Of a stretch of DNA of 64,000 nucleotides, positions 7,902-16,360 are shown piece after piece. Where the stretch lies: the NCBI RefSeq assembly GCF_000834655.1, contig NZ_JXQQ01000028.1, forward strand, positions 284,737-348,736, written 5' to 3'. The position numbers and the translations under genes are program-made. Source of the stretch: Variovorax paradoxus. Its GTDB lineage: Bacteria; Pseudomonadota; Gammaproteobacteria; Burkholderiales; Burkholderiaceae_C. Each line of letters begins with the position of its first letter. Positions within the stretch are counted from its first letter, which is position 1. Below the pieces are notes generated by a model. That model made no database searches and was not told the origin of the DNA. It was given only the letters and a program-made list of their open reading frames with translations.

Positions 7902-8708
7902 TCATCCCCAGGTCAGCGGATCCAGGCGCAGGTAGAAGGCGAGGCGCTCGTCGTCGGGGGCGGCAATGCCGTGGGCCTCGAAGAGCGACTCGCGCGCCGA
8001 GATCGGCTGCCCGGCGTCGGTCCACGTCTCTCGCGCATTGGCGAGCAGCAGCGACAGGTCGACGTACCGGTCCGCCGCACCTAGCCGTCCCAGGTCGACA
8101 AGGCCGGTGCAGCGCAGCGTCTGCGGATCGACCATGAAGTTCGGCAGGCACGCATCGCCGTGGCAGACCACGAGGTCGCGTGTTTCCTGCGCGAGCCGTG
8201 CAGGCAACTCCGCGCGCAGACGGTCGAGCAGCACCTGTGGCGCAATGGCCTGGTCCTCGGGGTCGAGGAAATCCGGGTTCACCGCATTGCGTGCGACGAC
8301 ATCGGTGGCGCGATCGAACATCGCCGAGAGGCGGCGCGCGAACGGGCAATCGCTCGCCGGAATGGCGTGCAGCGCCCTTACCCGCTCGGCGATCGATGGC
8401 CATGCCGCCAGCAGCTCGACCGCCGTGAGATCGCTGGCCGGCACACCCGGCGCGGCGCGCGTGACGAGGCATGCACCGTCGCTCGACGCATGCCAGTCCA
8501 GCACGGCCGCCGACCCCAGGCCGAACGGCGCGAGCCACTCGGTGCGAAGGCGCTCCTCGTCGAGTTTCGCAGCACCCTTGCCGAGCGAAACCTTCGCGAA
8601 CGCGGCACCATCGCTGCGCCGGTACACCGCATCGCCGGACTCGCCTTCGCTGGCGCGGACCCAGGTCTTTCCAAGCGGGAGCCCGGGCAACAGCTTCGCG
8701 GCGTCCAT
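7902..8708 (-). CDS. APH(3'')-like aminoglycoside phosphotransferase (StrA-related)
   Basis: This 268-residue kinase-like protein is close in length and motifs to the streptomycin 3''-phosphotransferase StrA. It has the catalytic loop VCHGDACLPNFM (His183, Asp185), the metal-binding DLGRLG (Asp205) and the C-terminal ending RLAFYLRLDPLTWG, which I recognise from the APH(3'') family. ATP binding is suggested by AAFAKVSLGKG near residue 38. It lies directly after an SMR exporter gene, with start and stop adjacent, so the two are co-transcribed. A chromosomal, native homologue is likely; whether it modifies streptomycin or another substrate is not known. Confidence 0.85.
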   Translation of the reverse strand: MDAAKLLPGLPLGKTWVRASEGESGDAVYRRSDGAAFAKVSLGKGAAKLDEERLRTEWLAPFGLGSAAVLDWHASSDGACLVTRAAPGVPASDLTAVELLAAWPSIAERVRALHAIPASDCPFARRLSAMFDRATDVVARNAVNPDFLDPEDQAIAPQVLLDRLRAELPARLAQETRDLVVCHGDACLPNFMVDPQTLRCTGLVDLGRLGAADRYVDLSLLLANARETWTDAGQPISARESLFEAHGIAAPDDERLAFYLRLDPLTWG

Positions 8709-9044
8709 TCAGTGGCCCACCGATTTCGAGAACACGTTGACCACCACGACGCCCGCGATGATCAGCCCCAGCCCGGCGATCGCCGGCCCGTCCAGCGACT
8801 GGCCGAACCACAGCCAGCTCACCACCGAGATGAGCACGATGCCCACGCCCGACCAGATCGCATACGCGATGCCGGTGGGCAGTACGCGCAGTGCGAGCGA
8901 AAGAAAGTAGAACGACACCGCATAGCCCACCACCGTGGCCACGCTGGGCCACAGGCGGGTGAAACTGTCGGAGGCCTTGAGGAAGCTGGTCGCGAGCACT
9001 TCGACCACGATCGCGACCGCGAGATAGACGTAGGTAAGAGCCAT
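8709..9044 (-). CDS. SMR efflux transporter (EmrE/QacE-like)
   Basis: This 111-residue protein has four membrane helices. The helix-1 glutamate stands in AIVVEVLATSFLKAS, and helix 3 contains LPTGIAYAIWSGVGIVLIS, the EmrE-type signature. It probably exports cationic drugs or osmolytes by proton exchange at the inner membrane. It is the first gene of a pair with the StrA-like phosphotransferase. Confidence 0.88.
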   Translation of the reverse strand: MALTYVYLAVAIVVEVLATSFLKASDSFTRLWPSVATVVGYAVSFYFLSLALRVLPTGIAYAIWSGVGIVLISVVSWLWFGQSLDGPAIAGLGLIIAGVVVVNVFSKSVGH

Positions 9045-9074
9045 CGAAGGACTCTAAACGCCCATCGCACGACC

Positions 9075-9869
9075 TCAGCGCAGAAACCCCAGCACCGCCT
9101 GCATGAACTCCACCGGGTACTCGATGTTCGACAGGTGCACCGCGGGCAGCACCACCAGCCTGGCGCCTGGCACGGTCGCGGCGATCTGCTCGCCATGGCT
9201 CGCGGCCGTCACGGTGTCGTGCTGGCCGGCGATCACCAGCGTGGGCCGCTCGATCAGCGCGATGGTGCGGCGCAGGTCCGCATCGCGAACCGCCGCCCAG
9301 GCGCCGGCCAGGCCCTGCTGGTCGGTGGCAAGCAGCATCGCGCGGAACGTATCGACCACGGGCTCCCTGGCCGCGAGCATGCGTGCGGGGAACCAGTTGG
9401 CAAGGAACACCTCGGCCGTCTCCGACAGGTCCGGCGCCTGCAGCACGGCGGCGATGCGCTCGTCCCATTGCTTTCCAGGCCCGAGGTAGGGCGACGTGTT
9501 GCTCAGGATCAGCCGGTCGATCCGCTCGGGCGCATGCACGCCGAGCCACTGCCCGACGAAACCGCCCAGCGAGAGGCCGAGGAAGTGCGCGCGCTCGATG
9601 CCCAGTGCATCGAGCAGCTCGATCGCATCGCGCCCGAGCCTGTCGAGCGAATAGGCACCGACGGGGACGCCCGAAGCGCCATGGCCGCGCAGGTCGTAGC
9701 GCAGCACGCGGAAGTGCTTCGAGAGTTCTTCGATCTGCGCGTCCCACATCCGCAGCGTGGTGCCGATGGAGTTGGACAGCACCAGCACAGGCTTGCCGGC
9801 TTCGCCGTCGATCCGGTACGCGATGCGTGCGCCGTCGCCGGCGTTCACGAAATTCAGTGGGTCGGTCAT
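9075..9869 (-). CDS. pcaD: 3-Oxoadipate enol-lactonase-like alpha/beta hydrolase (PcaD type)
   Basis: This 264-residue alpha/beta hydrolase matches PcaD in length and motifs. The nucleophile Ser100 lies in GLSLGGFVGQWL, the acid in AGQHDTVT and the histidine in LPAVHLSNIE. The oxyanion side reads LSNSIGTTLRMWD, typical of enol-lactonases of the beta-ketoadipate pathway. I set the start at the ATG at 9867-9869, since the longer frame runs into the divergent promoter. No other pca gene is nearby, so a different ester or lactone substrate is possible. A LysR gene is divergent and probably controls it. Confidence 0.8.
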   Translation of the reverse strand: MTDPLNFVNAGDGARIAYRIDGEAGKPVLVLSNSIGTTLRMWDAQIEELSKHFRVLRYDLRGHGASGVPVGAYSLDRLGRDAIELLDALGIERAHFLGLSLGGFVGQWLGVHAPERIDRLILSNTSPYLGPGKQWDERIAAVLQAPDLSETAEVFLANWFPARMLAAREPVVDTFRAMLLATDQQGLAGAWAAVRDADLRRTIALIERPTLVIAGQHDTVTAASHGEQIAATVPGARLVVLPAVHLSNIEYPVEFMQAVLGFLR

Positions 9870-9973
9870 GGAGAGCTCGCTTTCAGTTCGATGGGTCGAT
9901 GAAGCAAATCGTAGTTGCGGCTCTTCCTCAAAGATATTACAAAGATCGGTCAATCTCTGTAGCCAATACTGAC

Positions 9974-10924
9974 ATGACCGAATTTACCCTGCACGACCTG
10001 CAATGCTTCGATGCGATGATCCGCGCAGGCGGCTTCCAGGCCGCCGCTACGGCGCTGCATCGCTCGCACCCCGCCGTGTTCGCCGCCGTGGCCAAGCTGG
10101 AGCGGCAACTCGATCTGGTGCTGCTCGATCGCAGCGGCTACCGCGTGCGTGCCACCGAGGCGGGGCTCTCGTTCCATCGCCGGGCGCAGTCGCTGCTGCG
10201 CGAACTGGAGGGCCTGCGCACGCATGCCGCGCAGCTCGCGATGGGCGAGGAGAGCGAGCTGCACGTGGTCATCGGCGACCTGTGCCCGCGCCCGCAGGTG
10301 CTGGGCATGCTCGGCCGGTTCTTCTCGCAATGCGCGGGCACGCGGCTGCACCTGCATTTCGAGGCGGTCGAAGGGCCCCGGGAACGGCTCTTCGATGGCG
10401 AGGCCGATGTGATCCTGCACCGCATCGACAAGAGCGACGCGCGCGTGGAATGGGTGGACCTGTGCAAGGTGCCGTTCATTCCCGTGGTGGCGCCGGGCCT
10501 GCTGCCGGAGCCGATGCCGCGCGCCATCACGCCGGAGCGGATGCGCGAGTTCACGCAATGCGTGATGCGCGACACCGCGCGCCATTCACCGCAGCAGGAC
10601 TACTTCATGGTCGAGGGCGCGCCGCAGTGCACGGTGGCCGACCAGTCGATGAAGAAGGAAATCATCCTGCAGGGACTCGGCTGGGGCCACATGCCGCGCT
10701 TCCTGATCGAGGACGAGCTGCAGAGTGGCCTGCTGCAATCCATCGCCGGGCGCCACCTGCCCGGCCGCGTCGAAGAGCTGGTGGCGGCGCGGCGCCGAGA
10801 CCGGCCGCAGGGGCCGGTCGCGAATCGCCTGTGGGACCACATCCAGCACGAGGTGCCGGCGCTGCGTCGCGCGCTCGGTCCCCGGAAGACTGCGCCGCCT
10901 GCAAGGCCGCGCAAGCGCCGCTGA
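9974..10924 (+). CDS. LysR-family transcriptional regulator
   Basis: This 316-residue regulator has the helix-turn-helix near the N-terminus (HDLQCFDAMIRAGGFQAAATALHRSHPAVFAAVAKLE, written here in part) and a LysR effector domain beginning LHVVIGDLCPRP. The DNA-binding domain has AVFAAVAKLE where most members have SAVSRQIRKLE. The basic tail PRKTAPPARPRKRR is an extension. It is divergent from the PcaD-like gene across a spacer of about 100 bases, the usual LysR arrangement, so that gene is its likely target. Confidence 0.85.
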   Translation: MTEFTLHDLQCFDAMIRAGGFQAAATALHRSHPAVFAAVAKLERQLDLVLLDRSGYRVRATEAGLSFHRRAQSLLRELEGLRTHAAQLAMGEESELHVVIGDLCPRPQVLGMLGRFFSQCAGTRLHLHFEAVEGPRERLFDGEADVILHRIDKSDARVEWVDLCKVPFIPVVAPGLLPEPMPRAITPERMREFTQCVMRDTARHSPQQDYFMVEGAPQCTVADQSMKKEIILQGLGWGHMPRFLIEDELQSGLLQSIAGRHLPGRVEELVAARRRDRPQGPVANRLWDHIQHEVPALRRALGPRKTAPPARPRKRR

Positions 10925-10930
10925 GCCGGC

Positions 10931-11464
10931 TCAGTCGGGCGGCAGCACCAGCGGCCCGCAGTTCGCGTCGGCCACGAACACCGCCACCAGCCTGGCGGGC
11001 TCCGCAGGATCGGGGTTCTCCGCAAACAGATGCAGCGTGCCCGGCGGCTCGAAGAAGGTCTCGCCGGTCTTGTACGTGCCCACCGGCCCGCCGCCCAGCT
11101 GCGAACGGATCGTGCCTTCGAGAATAATCGCGGTCACCGAGCCCGGGTGCCGGTGCGCCGGCGAATAGGCGAGCGGCGGAAAGTCGACGATGACCGTGGT
11201 CACCGACTTGCCTGGCACATGCGGCAGCGGCTCGCACGAGATCACCTTTGACAACGTTGCGGGCCGTGCGGCCTCGCCCGACCCCGCGGGCGCCGGCGCG
11301 GAAGAAAACATCGGCCGACTCACGGCGCTGCATACGTCGTCGAGCCATTGCGCGGCCTCCTGCTTGCCGCCATGCGGCATCAGCGCCCAGCCGGCCGCAA
11401 GCACGAGCGACAGCGTCGCTACGCCGGCCCCCACTTGGCTGCGATGAAGCCGAATCGCCTTCAC
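10931..11464 (-). CDS. Membrane-anchored or exported cupin-domain protein
   Basis: This 177-residue protein has one N-terminal hydrophobic helix (GAGVATLSLVLAAGWALM) that acts as an anchor or signal. The C-terminal half is a single cupin barrel. Its first motif is YSPAHRHPGSVTAIILEG, with two metal-type histidines and a Glu, and the second is FEPPGTLHLFAEN. The ligand is unknown. The start overlaps the end of the SDR gene by 4 bases, so both are translated from one message. Small cupins like this are often dioxygenase-like or sensors. Confidence 0.8.
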   Translation of the reverse strand: MKAIRLHRSQVGAGVATLSLVLAAGWALMPHGGKQEAAQWLDDVCSAVSRPMFSSAPAPAGSGEAARPATLSKVISCEPLPHVPGKSVTTVIVDFPPLAYSPAHRHPGSVTAIILEGTIRSQLGGGPVGTYKTGETFFEPPGTLHLFAENPDPAEPARLVAVFVADANCGPLVLPPD

Positions 11465-12204
11465 GATGCCGAGCCTCGCGGCAGCCGCAGCGACGCGTAC
11501 CAGCCCAGCTCGCGCCTGGCCTTCTCGCTGCTGACTTCGGCATTGTCCTCGGCGATGTTGAAGACGCCGCCCTGCGCATGCCGCAACGCCATCACCGCGG
11601 CCCAGGCCGCGGCCTCCACGTGGACCGGGCTCGCTCCCTTGGGCACGGCCGTCGACGTGCCTGGCCCGTAGATCTGCCCGTAGCGCAGCACCGTGGCCTT
11701 GATGCCGACGGCACCCAGCACGCTGCGCTCCAGCGCCGCCACGCCACCCACGCTCACACGTCGGATGCCCTCGGCTTGCAGATCGAGCGGATCGTCTTCG
11801 ACGTGGGGCGTGCGCCCCGGCGCGTAGGCCCAGGCGATGCTCTGGGCAACCAGCCGGCGGCTGCCCGCCGCCAGTGCCGCGGCCACGAGGTTGCGGGTGC
11901 CTTCGGTGCGCACGCGGGCATTGCGATGGGCCGCTTCGGCCATGAGCTTGGGATCGAGGTCGGCCGGCAGGTCGGTGAGCTGGTGCACCACGACCTCGGG
12001 CCGGATGCGAAGCAGCGCCGCGCGAAGCGCCTCTGCGTCGAACACATCGACGACGACCGGCGCCACGCCCCGGGTCTGCAGCGCATGCGCGCGGTCGGCG
12101 CGGCGCGTACTGCCGTACACGTCGTAGCCCGCCTCCGTCAACAGCGGCACCAGCGCGGCGCCGATGGCACCGGCCGCACCCGCCACGAAAATCTTCTCGC
12201 GCAT
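11461..12204 (-). CDS. NAD(P)-dependent epimerase/SDR-fold protein lacking the usual YxxxK
   Basis: This 247-residue extended SDR-type protein has the nucleotide site IFVAGAAGAIGAALVPLL and downstream VVVHQLTDLPADL. The catalytic Tyr-x-x-x-Lys expected in the middle is not visible; the matching stretch reads SVGGVAALE. That suggests an atypical oxidoreductase or a nucleotide-sensing protein rather than a true sugar epimerase. It is followed by the cupin gene with a 4-base overlap and is divergent from the MocR-type regulator, which likely controls the pair. Confidence 0.78.
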   Translation of the reverse strand: MREKIFVAGAAGAIGAALVPLLTEAGYDVYGSTRRADRAHALQTRGVAPVVVDVFDAEALRAALLRIRPEVVVHQLTDLPADLDPKLMAEAAHRNARVRTEGTRNLVAAALAAGSRRLVAQSIAWAYAPGRTPHVEDDPLDLQAEGIRRVSVGGVAALERSVLGAVGIKATVLRYGQIYGPGTSTAVPKGASPVHVEAAAWAAVMALRHAQGGVFNIAEDNAEVSSEKARRELGWYASLRLPRGSAS

Positions 12205-12295
12205 CGCATGTCCTTCCTGCTGCTGTTCGATGGGGTCATGCTAGGTTTTCGATGTCCTGCCGAAAAGTGGCAAGATTGACCGGAACGACAAGGCC

Positions 12296-13738
12296 ATGAT
12301 CCAAGAGAAAAAGTCCGCCACCGCCCTTCTGGCGATCGACCGCGCCACGTCCACGCCGCTGTACCGGCAGATCTATGCGCGCTTCAGGGCGGCCATCGAG
12401 CAAGGCGTGCTCCATCCGGGCGACCGCGTCGCCTCGGCACGCGACCTTGCCAGCGAACTGGGCGTCTCGCGGGGAACCATCGAGACGGCCTACAACCTGC
12501 TCATGGGCGAGGGCTATTTCTCGTCGCAGGGACAGGCGGGCACCGTGGTCTCCCCTTCGCTGCCCGCGCAGCGGTCGGCGCGGCGGGAGCGCCGGCGTGC
12601 CGATGCGCCCACCGACCGCCAGGCGCTTGCCGATGCCCGGCCGCCACCGCCTTTGCAGCTGGGCATTCCGGCGCTCGACGCCTTCCCGCGCAAGTTGTGG
12701 GCACGCCTGACCGCCCGGCGCGCCAGGGCGGCAACCCCAGCGGACATGTTCTACGGCGACCCTTCCGGCTACGCGCCGCTGCGCGCAGCCATCGCGGCGT
12801 ATCTGGCGGTGTCGCGCGGCGTGTCGTGCCACCCTTCGCAGGTCTTCGTGACGGGCGGGTACCGCGCATCGCTCGCGCTCATCGCGCACACGCTGCTCGA
12901 CAAGGGCGATGCCGTGTGGGTCGAGGACCCGGGCTATCCGCCCACGCAGGAGGTGCTGCGCAGCGGAGGCCTGCGCGCGGTGCCCGTGCCGGTGGACGAC
13001 GAAGGCATGGTGGTCGCGCGCGGCGTGCGCAAGGCGGCCGGGGCACGCATGGCCGTCGTCACGCCCTCGCACCAGGCGCCGCTCGGCGTGTCGATGTCGC
13101 TCGCGCGGCGGCTGCAGTTGCTCGAATGGGCTTCGCGCTCGAAGGCGTGGATCGTGGAAGACGACTACGACGGCGAATACCGCTACGCCGGCCCGCCGCT
13201 GCCCGCGCTCAAGAGCCTCGATGGCAACGACCGCGTGCTGTACGCCGGCAGCTTCTCGAAGGTGCTGTATCCGGGCCTCGCGCTGGGCTACGTCGTGGCA
13301 CCGGAATCGCTTTGCGCCGCTTTCGCCACGGCCGCGCAGACCGGCTCCAACGGCAGCCCGCAGATCACGCAGGCCGTGGTCGCCGATTTCATGCGGGGCG
13401 GCTATTTCCCGCGCCACCTGAAAAAGATGCGGCTGCTCTACGCGCGTCGGCGCGGGATACTTGTGGCCGCTTTGCTCAAGACGTTCGGCGACGAGGTGCG
13501 CATCGACTTGAAGAGCGGCGGCATGCACCTGATCGCACGCTTCGACGAGCGCACCGAGCGCGACACCGAACTGGCCCGCCGCGCGCAGCTCGCCGGGTTG
13601 AATTGCCAGCCGCTTTCGGAGCGAGGCTCAGCGGGTTTTCGCGATGAAGGGTTGCTGATGGGTTTCACCAACGTGGCCTCGTCCGCGCAGGCGCAGCAGT
13701 TGGCTGTGAAGCTGCGCAAGGCGCTGGGCCTCCGCTGA
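12296..13738 (+). CDS. MocR/PdxR-type GntR regulator with aminotransferase domain
   Basis: This 480-residue regulator has a GntR winged helix at residues 18-85 (PLYRQIYARFRAAIEQGVLH, SRGTIETAYNLL). A linker leads into a fold-type I aminotransferase-like domain. The PLP lysine is Lys322 in YAGSFSKVLYPGLALGY, and the acidic partner is Asp292 in VEDDYDGEY. Such proteins bind PLP and, in PdxR and GabR, sense PLP or amino acids. The cognate target is probably the divergent SDR and cupin genes. The spacer of 91 bases would hold the operator, but no clear repeat was seen. Confidence 0.9.
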   Translation: MIQEKKSATALLAIDRATSTPLYRQIYARFRAAIEQGVLHPGDRVASARDLASELGVSRGTIETAYNLLMGEGYFSSQGQAGTVVSPSLPAQRSARRERRRADAPTDRQALADARPPPPLQLGIPALDAFPRKLWARLTARRARAATPADMFYGDPSGYAPLRAAIAAYLAVSRGVSCHPSQVFVTGGYRASLALIAHTLLDKGDAVWVEDPGYPPTQEVLRSGGLRAVPVPVDDEGMVVARGVRKAAGARMAVVTPSHQAPLGVSMSLARRLQLLEWASRSKAWIVEDDYDGEYRYAGPPLPALKSLDGNDRVLYAGSFSKVLYPGLALGYVVAPESLCAAFATAAQTGSNGSPQITQAVVADFMRGGYFPRHLKKMRLLYARRRGILVAALLKTFGDEVRIDLKSGGMHLIARFDERTERDTELARRAQLAGLNCQPLSERGSAGFRDEGLLMGFTNVASSAQAQQLAVKLRKALGLR

Positions 13739-14200
13739 TATCTTGAATTTCACGCCAACCTGCATTCGGCGCGGCGAGAGGTTGCTTGCGGCCTCGTGGT
13801 ATGAGCGTGGTCTTGACGGGGCTGTGGCTCTCAGCAGCCTGTTGCTTGGTTCAAAAAGGTGGATCAGGCTCGTTGCCTAAAAGCTCTGCAACACCCCATA
13901 GAAAAAAGCGCAATTAACTATCACAAAATAAACCATAACTTTGACATGGTTGATGCCCTCAATCGCAACCTGTTCACGAATAGGACCTAAGTTTTCAATT
14001 CACCGATTTATGGGAGGTCAACCAGAGACATTGTGTTTACAGTCTGCACGAATAGTTAACTTGTAACTACATATAGCTACAAACTCTGAGCGTACCTGCG
14101 CCAGGCGACATGTCGATGACAGCCGCATCCAGGTCCGGCGCTCACGACTGTTCTGTGTCGCGTGCTTCGCGCGACAGGCGATCGCTTGCGGAACAACTCA
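13739..14200 (+). other. AT-rich spacer leading into the glycan island
   Basis: This 462-base stretch has no convincing gene. Base composition turns clearly AT-rich between about 13900 and 14090, unlike the flanking chromosome. It contains TTGACA at 13941-13946 without a good -10 partner, and a 22-base palindrome at 14061-14082. It is probably the long leader and control region of the island that starts at 14201. Confidence 0.5.
14061..14082. promoter_or_regulatory. Near-perfect 22-base palindrome, candidate operator
   Basis: The bases from 14061 (TTGTAACTACA) to 14082 (TATAGCTACAA) pair symmetrically at 18 of 22 positions. It lies about 120 bases before the first gene of the glycan island and is AT-rich in an otherwise GC-rich genome. 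A dimeric regulator site is the simplest reading. No partner regulator is encoded next to it. Confidence 0.4.
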
Positions 14201-15157
14201 ATGAACATTGCTGGCTCGAAAGTTTTGGTGCTTGGTGGAAAAGGCTTCCTCGGTCGGCACTTGAGCGAGCTGCTTCTGGCCGAAGGTGCTTCGGTTCGAA
14301 TATTCGATCGCGCAAGAAGCCATCCGGCCGACCAGGAAAGTGCCTGCAAGCACTTGGAGGTCATCCAAGGTGATTTTGTAGAGGGCCACGGACTCTCCCA
14401 GGCGCTCGACGGCGTGGACCTTGTTTATCACCTTGTAAGCAGCACTGTTCCAAGCGGCTCGAACGCAAACCCGATCGAAGACGTCAGCAGCAACCTGATC
14501 GGGACGCTTCGGCTCTTGGACATGATGCGTTACTCGGGAGTCAAGAGAATCGTCTACGCGTCCTCGGGCGGCACGGTCTACGGCAATCCGCGATCGCTGC
14601 CGGTGCCCGAAGCGCACCCTCTTCAACCGATCAGCTCATACGGCGTCGTCAAGGTCGCGGTCGAGAACTATCTGCACCTTCAGTCCGAACTGAACGGACT
14701 CACCGCGAACATCTTGCGCATTTCCAATCCGTACGGGATGCACCAGAACCGAATCGGTGCCCAGGGCGTGATTGCGACGTTCGTGCGCAAGCTTATGAAC
14801 AACGAGCCCATTGAGATCTGGGGCGACGGCTCGGTTGTGCGCGACTATGTTTACGCCACCGATGTCGCCCGCGCACTTGTCCTTGCCGGACAGCGTTCGC
14901 AATCGGGCGTGTTCAACATCGGCAGCGGCATGGGGCACAGCATCAACGAGGTGCTCAGGCTCATCCGTGAACAGACGGGGCTCGATGGCGAGGTCCGATA
15001 CCTGCCCCACCGCCGCTTTGATGTTCAGCGCACGTATCTCGACATCGAACGCGCTCGCGTCGAACTGGGCTGGCAACCCAGATACTCGCTTGAGGAGGGT
15101 TGCGCCCGCTACTGGCATTTGCTCCTTAACAGCGCGCGGGCGCCGGCACTGTCGTGA
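14201..15157 (+). CDS. NAD-dependent nucleotide-sugar epimerase/dehydratase (GalE-like)
   Basis: This 318-residue extended SDR has VLVLGGKGFLGRHLSE for NAD binding, YASSGGTVYGNP with the catalytic Ser/Thr, and SSYGVVKVAVENYL with Tyr-x-x-x-Lys. RISNPYGMHQN and VRDYVYATDVARAL follow, as in UDP- or GDP-sugar 4-epimerases. It probably makes or interconverts the activated sugar for the island. A GTG at 14162 is also in frame; ATG 14201 is chosen because the protein family begins there. It opens the run of overlapping genes. Confidence 0.88.
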   Translation: MNIAGSKVLVLGGKGFLGRHLSELLLAEGASVRIFDRARSHPADQESACKHLEVIQGDFVEGHGLSQALDGVDLVYHLVSSTVPSGSNANPIEDVSSNLIGTLRLLDMMRYSGVKRIVYASSGGTVYGNPRSLPVPEAHPLQPISSYGVVKVAVENYLHLQSELNGLTANILRISNPYGMHQNRIGAQGVIATFVRKLMNNEPIEIWGDGSVVRDYVYATDVARALVLAGQRSQSGVFNIGSGMGHSINEVLRLIREQTGLDGEVRYLPHRRFDVQRTYLDIERARVELGWQPRYSLEEGCARYWHLLLNSARAPALS

Positions 15158-15256
15158 ACTCCGCAAGGTCGCCCGCGTCGACGGCACGCCTGCGATGCAG
15201 GTGCTGTCGTCTTTTGAACACAGCATAAGTTGCCAACTTACCGTCTTAGGCCCCAG

Positions 15257-16360
15257 ATGCTCCCCGATGCAGAAAATGCCGGCGCCTTTCATTCGCTGGC
15301 AGCCGCCCTCGAAAGCCCGGCCACCGATGAATCGCCGGCCCAGGCGATACGTCGCATGGCGGGCGGCTTCGCGATGACCCAGGTGCTGCATGCTGCCGCA
15401 CGAGCAGGCATCGCCGACGCGCTGGGCGACGACGCTCAAGGCGCGGCCGAATTGGCCAGCGTGCTGGAACTGCACCCGCACGCCCTCGAACGCTTCCTGC
15501 GCATGATGGTCGTGTTGGGACTGCTGGAGCAGGAGAACGCCACCGACTTCAGGCTCTCTGCGACCGGTCAGCTTCTGCGCGCCGATCATCCCTTGTCGAT
15601 GCGCAATCGCATCTTGTACATCGGCGCCATCAACTATCCGGCGGCGAGCGCCGCGCTGCACGCGGTGCGAACGGGTCAGCCCGCGTTCGATCACGTGTTC
15701 GGCAAGCCGTTCTTCGACCACCTCGCCGAGCAACCGGAACTGGGCGGCTTCTTCAACGAGCTGATGAAGCGCGGTGTAGACGGTCGGGTTGCAGGCATCG
15801 TGCAAGCGCGCGACTTTTCGCGCGCGAACCACATCGTCGACATCGGAGGGGGCAACGGCGCGCTCCTGTCGGCGATCCTGACCCAAGCGTCGCAGTCGCG
15901 CGGCGCCATATTCGACACCGCCGCAGTGATCGCAGAGGCGCGCGAGCGCCTCGAGGGCACCGCGGCGGGCGGGCGCATCGACCTGATCGAGGGAGACCTC
16001 TTTCACGGCGACTATCCGCAAGGCGCGGACCTCTACCTGCTCTCCAACATCATCCATGACTGGAACGACGCGCAGGCCGCAACGATCCTGCGCCACTGCG
16101 TGTCCGCCATGCCTCGGGGCGCCACGCTGGTTCTGATCGAAGAGCTCATGCCCGAGCAGGCTGCAGATTCGCCGGCCACCATCGCGAACGACTACTCGAT
16201 GCTGCTCCTGACCGGTGGACAGGAGCGCACCGAGGCCCAGTACGGCGCGCTGCTCGAGCGTTCGGGACTCACGCTCGCAACGGTGACACCGTTTGCCATT
16301 GAGACGTGCGACGACAGGCGCAAGGGCAACTGGGCCTTGCTCGAATGCCATGCAAGATAG
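15257..16360 (+). CDS. Family 2 O-methyltransferase (SAM-dependent)
   Basis: This 367-residue enzyme has an N-terminal dimerisation winged helix (QAIRRMAGGFAMTQVLHAAA) and a class I SAM domain with IVDIGGGNGALLSAIL as motif I. LLSNIIHDWND holds the catalytic His-Asp-Trp of small-molecule O-methyltransferases such as acetylserotonin or hydroxyneurosporene types. This family normally methylates phenols or other small hydroxyl compounds, which is unusual in a surface-glycan cluster. A TTG at 15230 could extend it; ATG 15257 fits better. The last 11 bases overlap the next gene. Confidence 0.85.
   Translation: MLPDAENAGAFHSLAAALESPATDESPAQAIRRMAGGFAMTQVLHAAARAGIADALGDDAQGAAELASVLELHPHALERFLRMMVVLGLLEQENATDFRLSATGQLLRADHPLSMRNRILYIGAINYPAASAALHAVRTGQPAFDHVFGKPFFDHLAEQPELGGFFNELMKRGVDGRVAGIVQARDFSRANHIVDIGGGNGALLSAILTQASQSRGAIFDTAAVIAEARERLEGTAAGGRIDLIEGDLFHGDYPQGADLYLLSNIIHDWNDAQAATILRHCVSAMPRGATLVLIEELMPEQAADSPATIANDYSMLLLTGGQERTEAQYGALLERSGLTLATVTPFAIETCDDRRKGNWALLECHAR

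Noticed and set aside
8160..9902. A 580-codon plus-strand frame across the phosphotransferase, SMR and hydrolase genes
   Set aside because: Arg/His/Gln-rich shadow text antisense to three good genes. It is the product of codon bias and has no motif.
13941..13964. TTGACA box as promoter of the glycan island
   Set aside because: No -10 hexamer is found at 16-18 bases; the matching stretch is CGCAAC. It may still be used, but the sequence does not support it.
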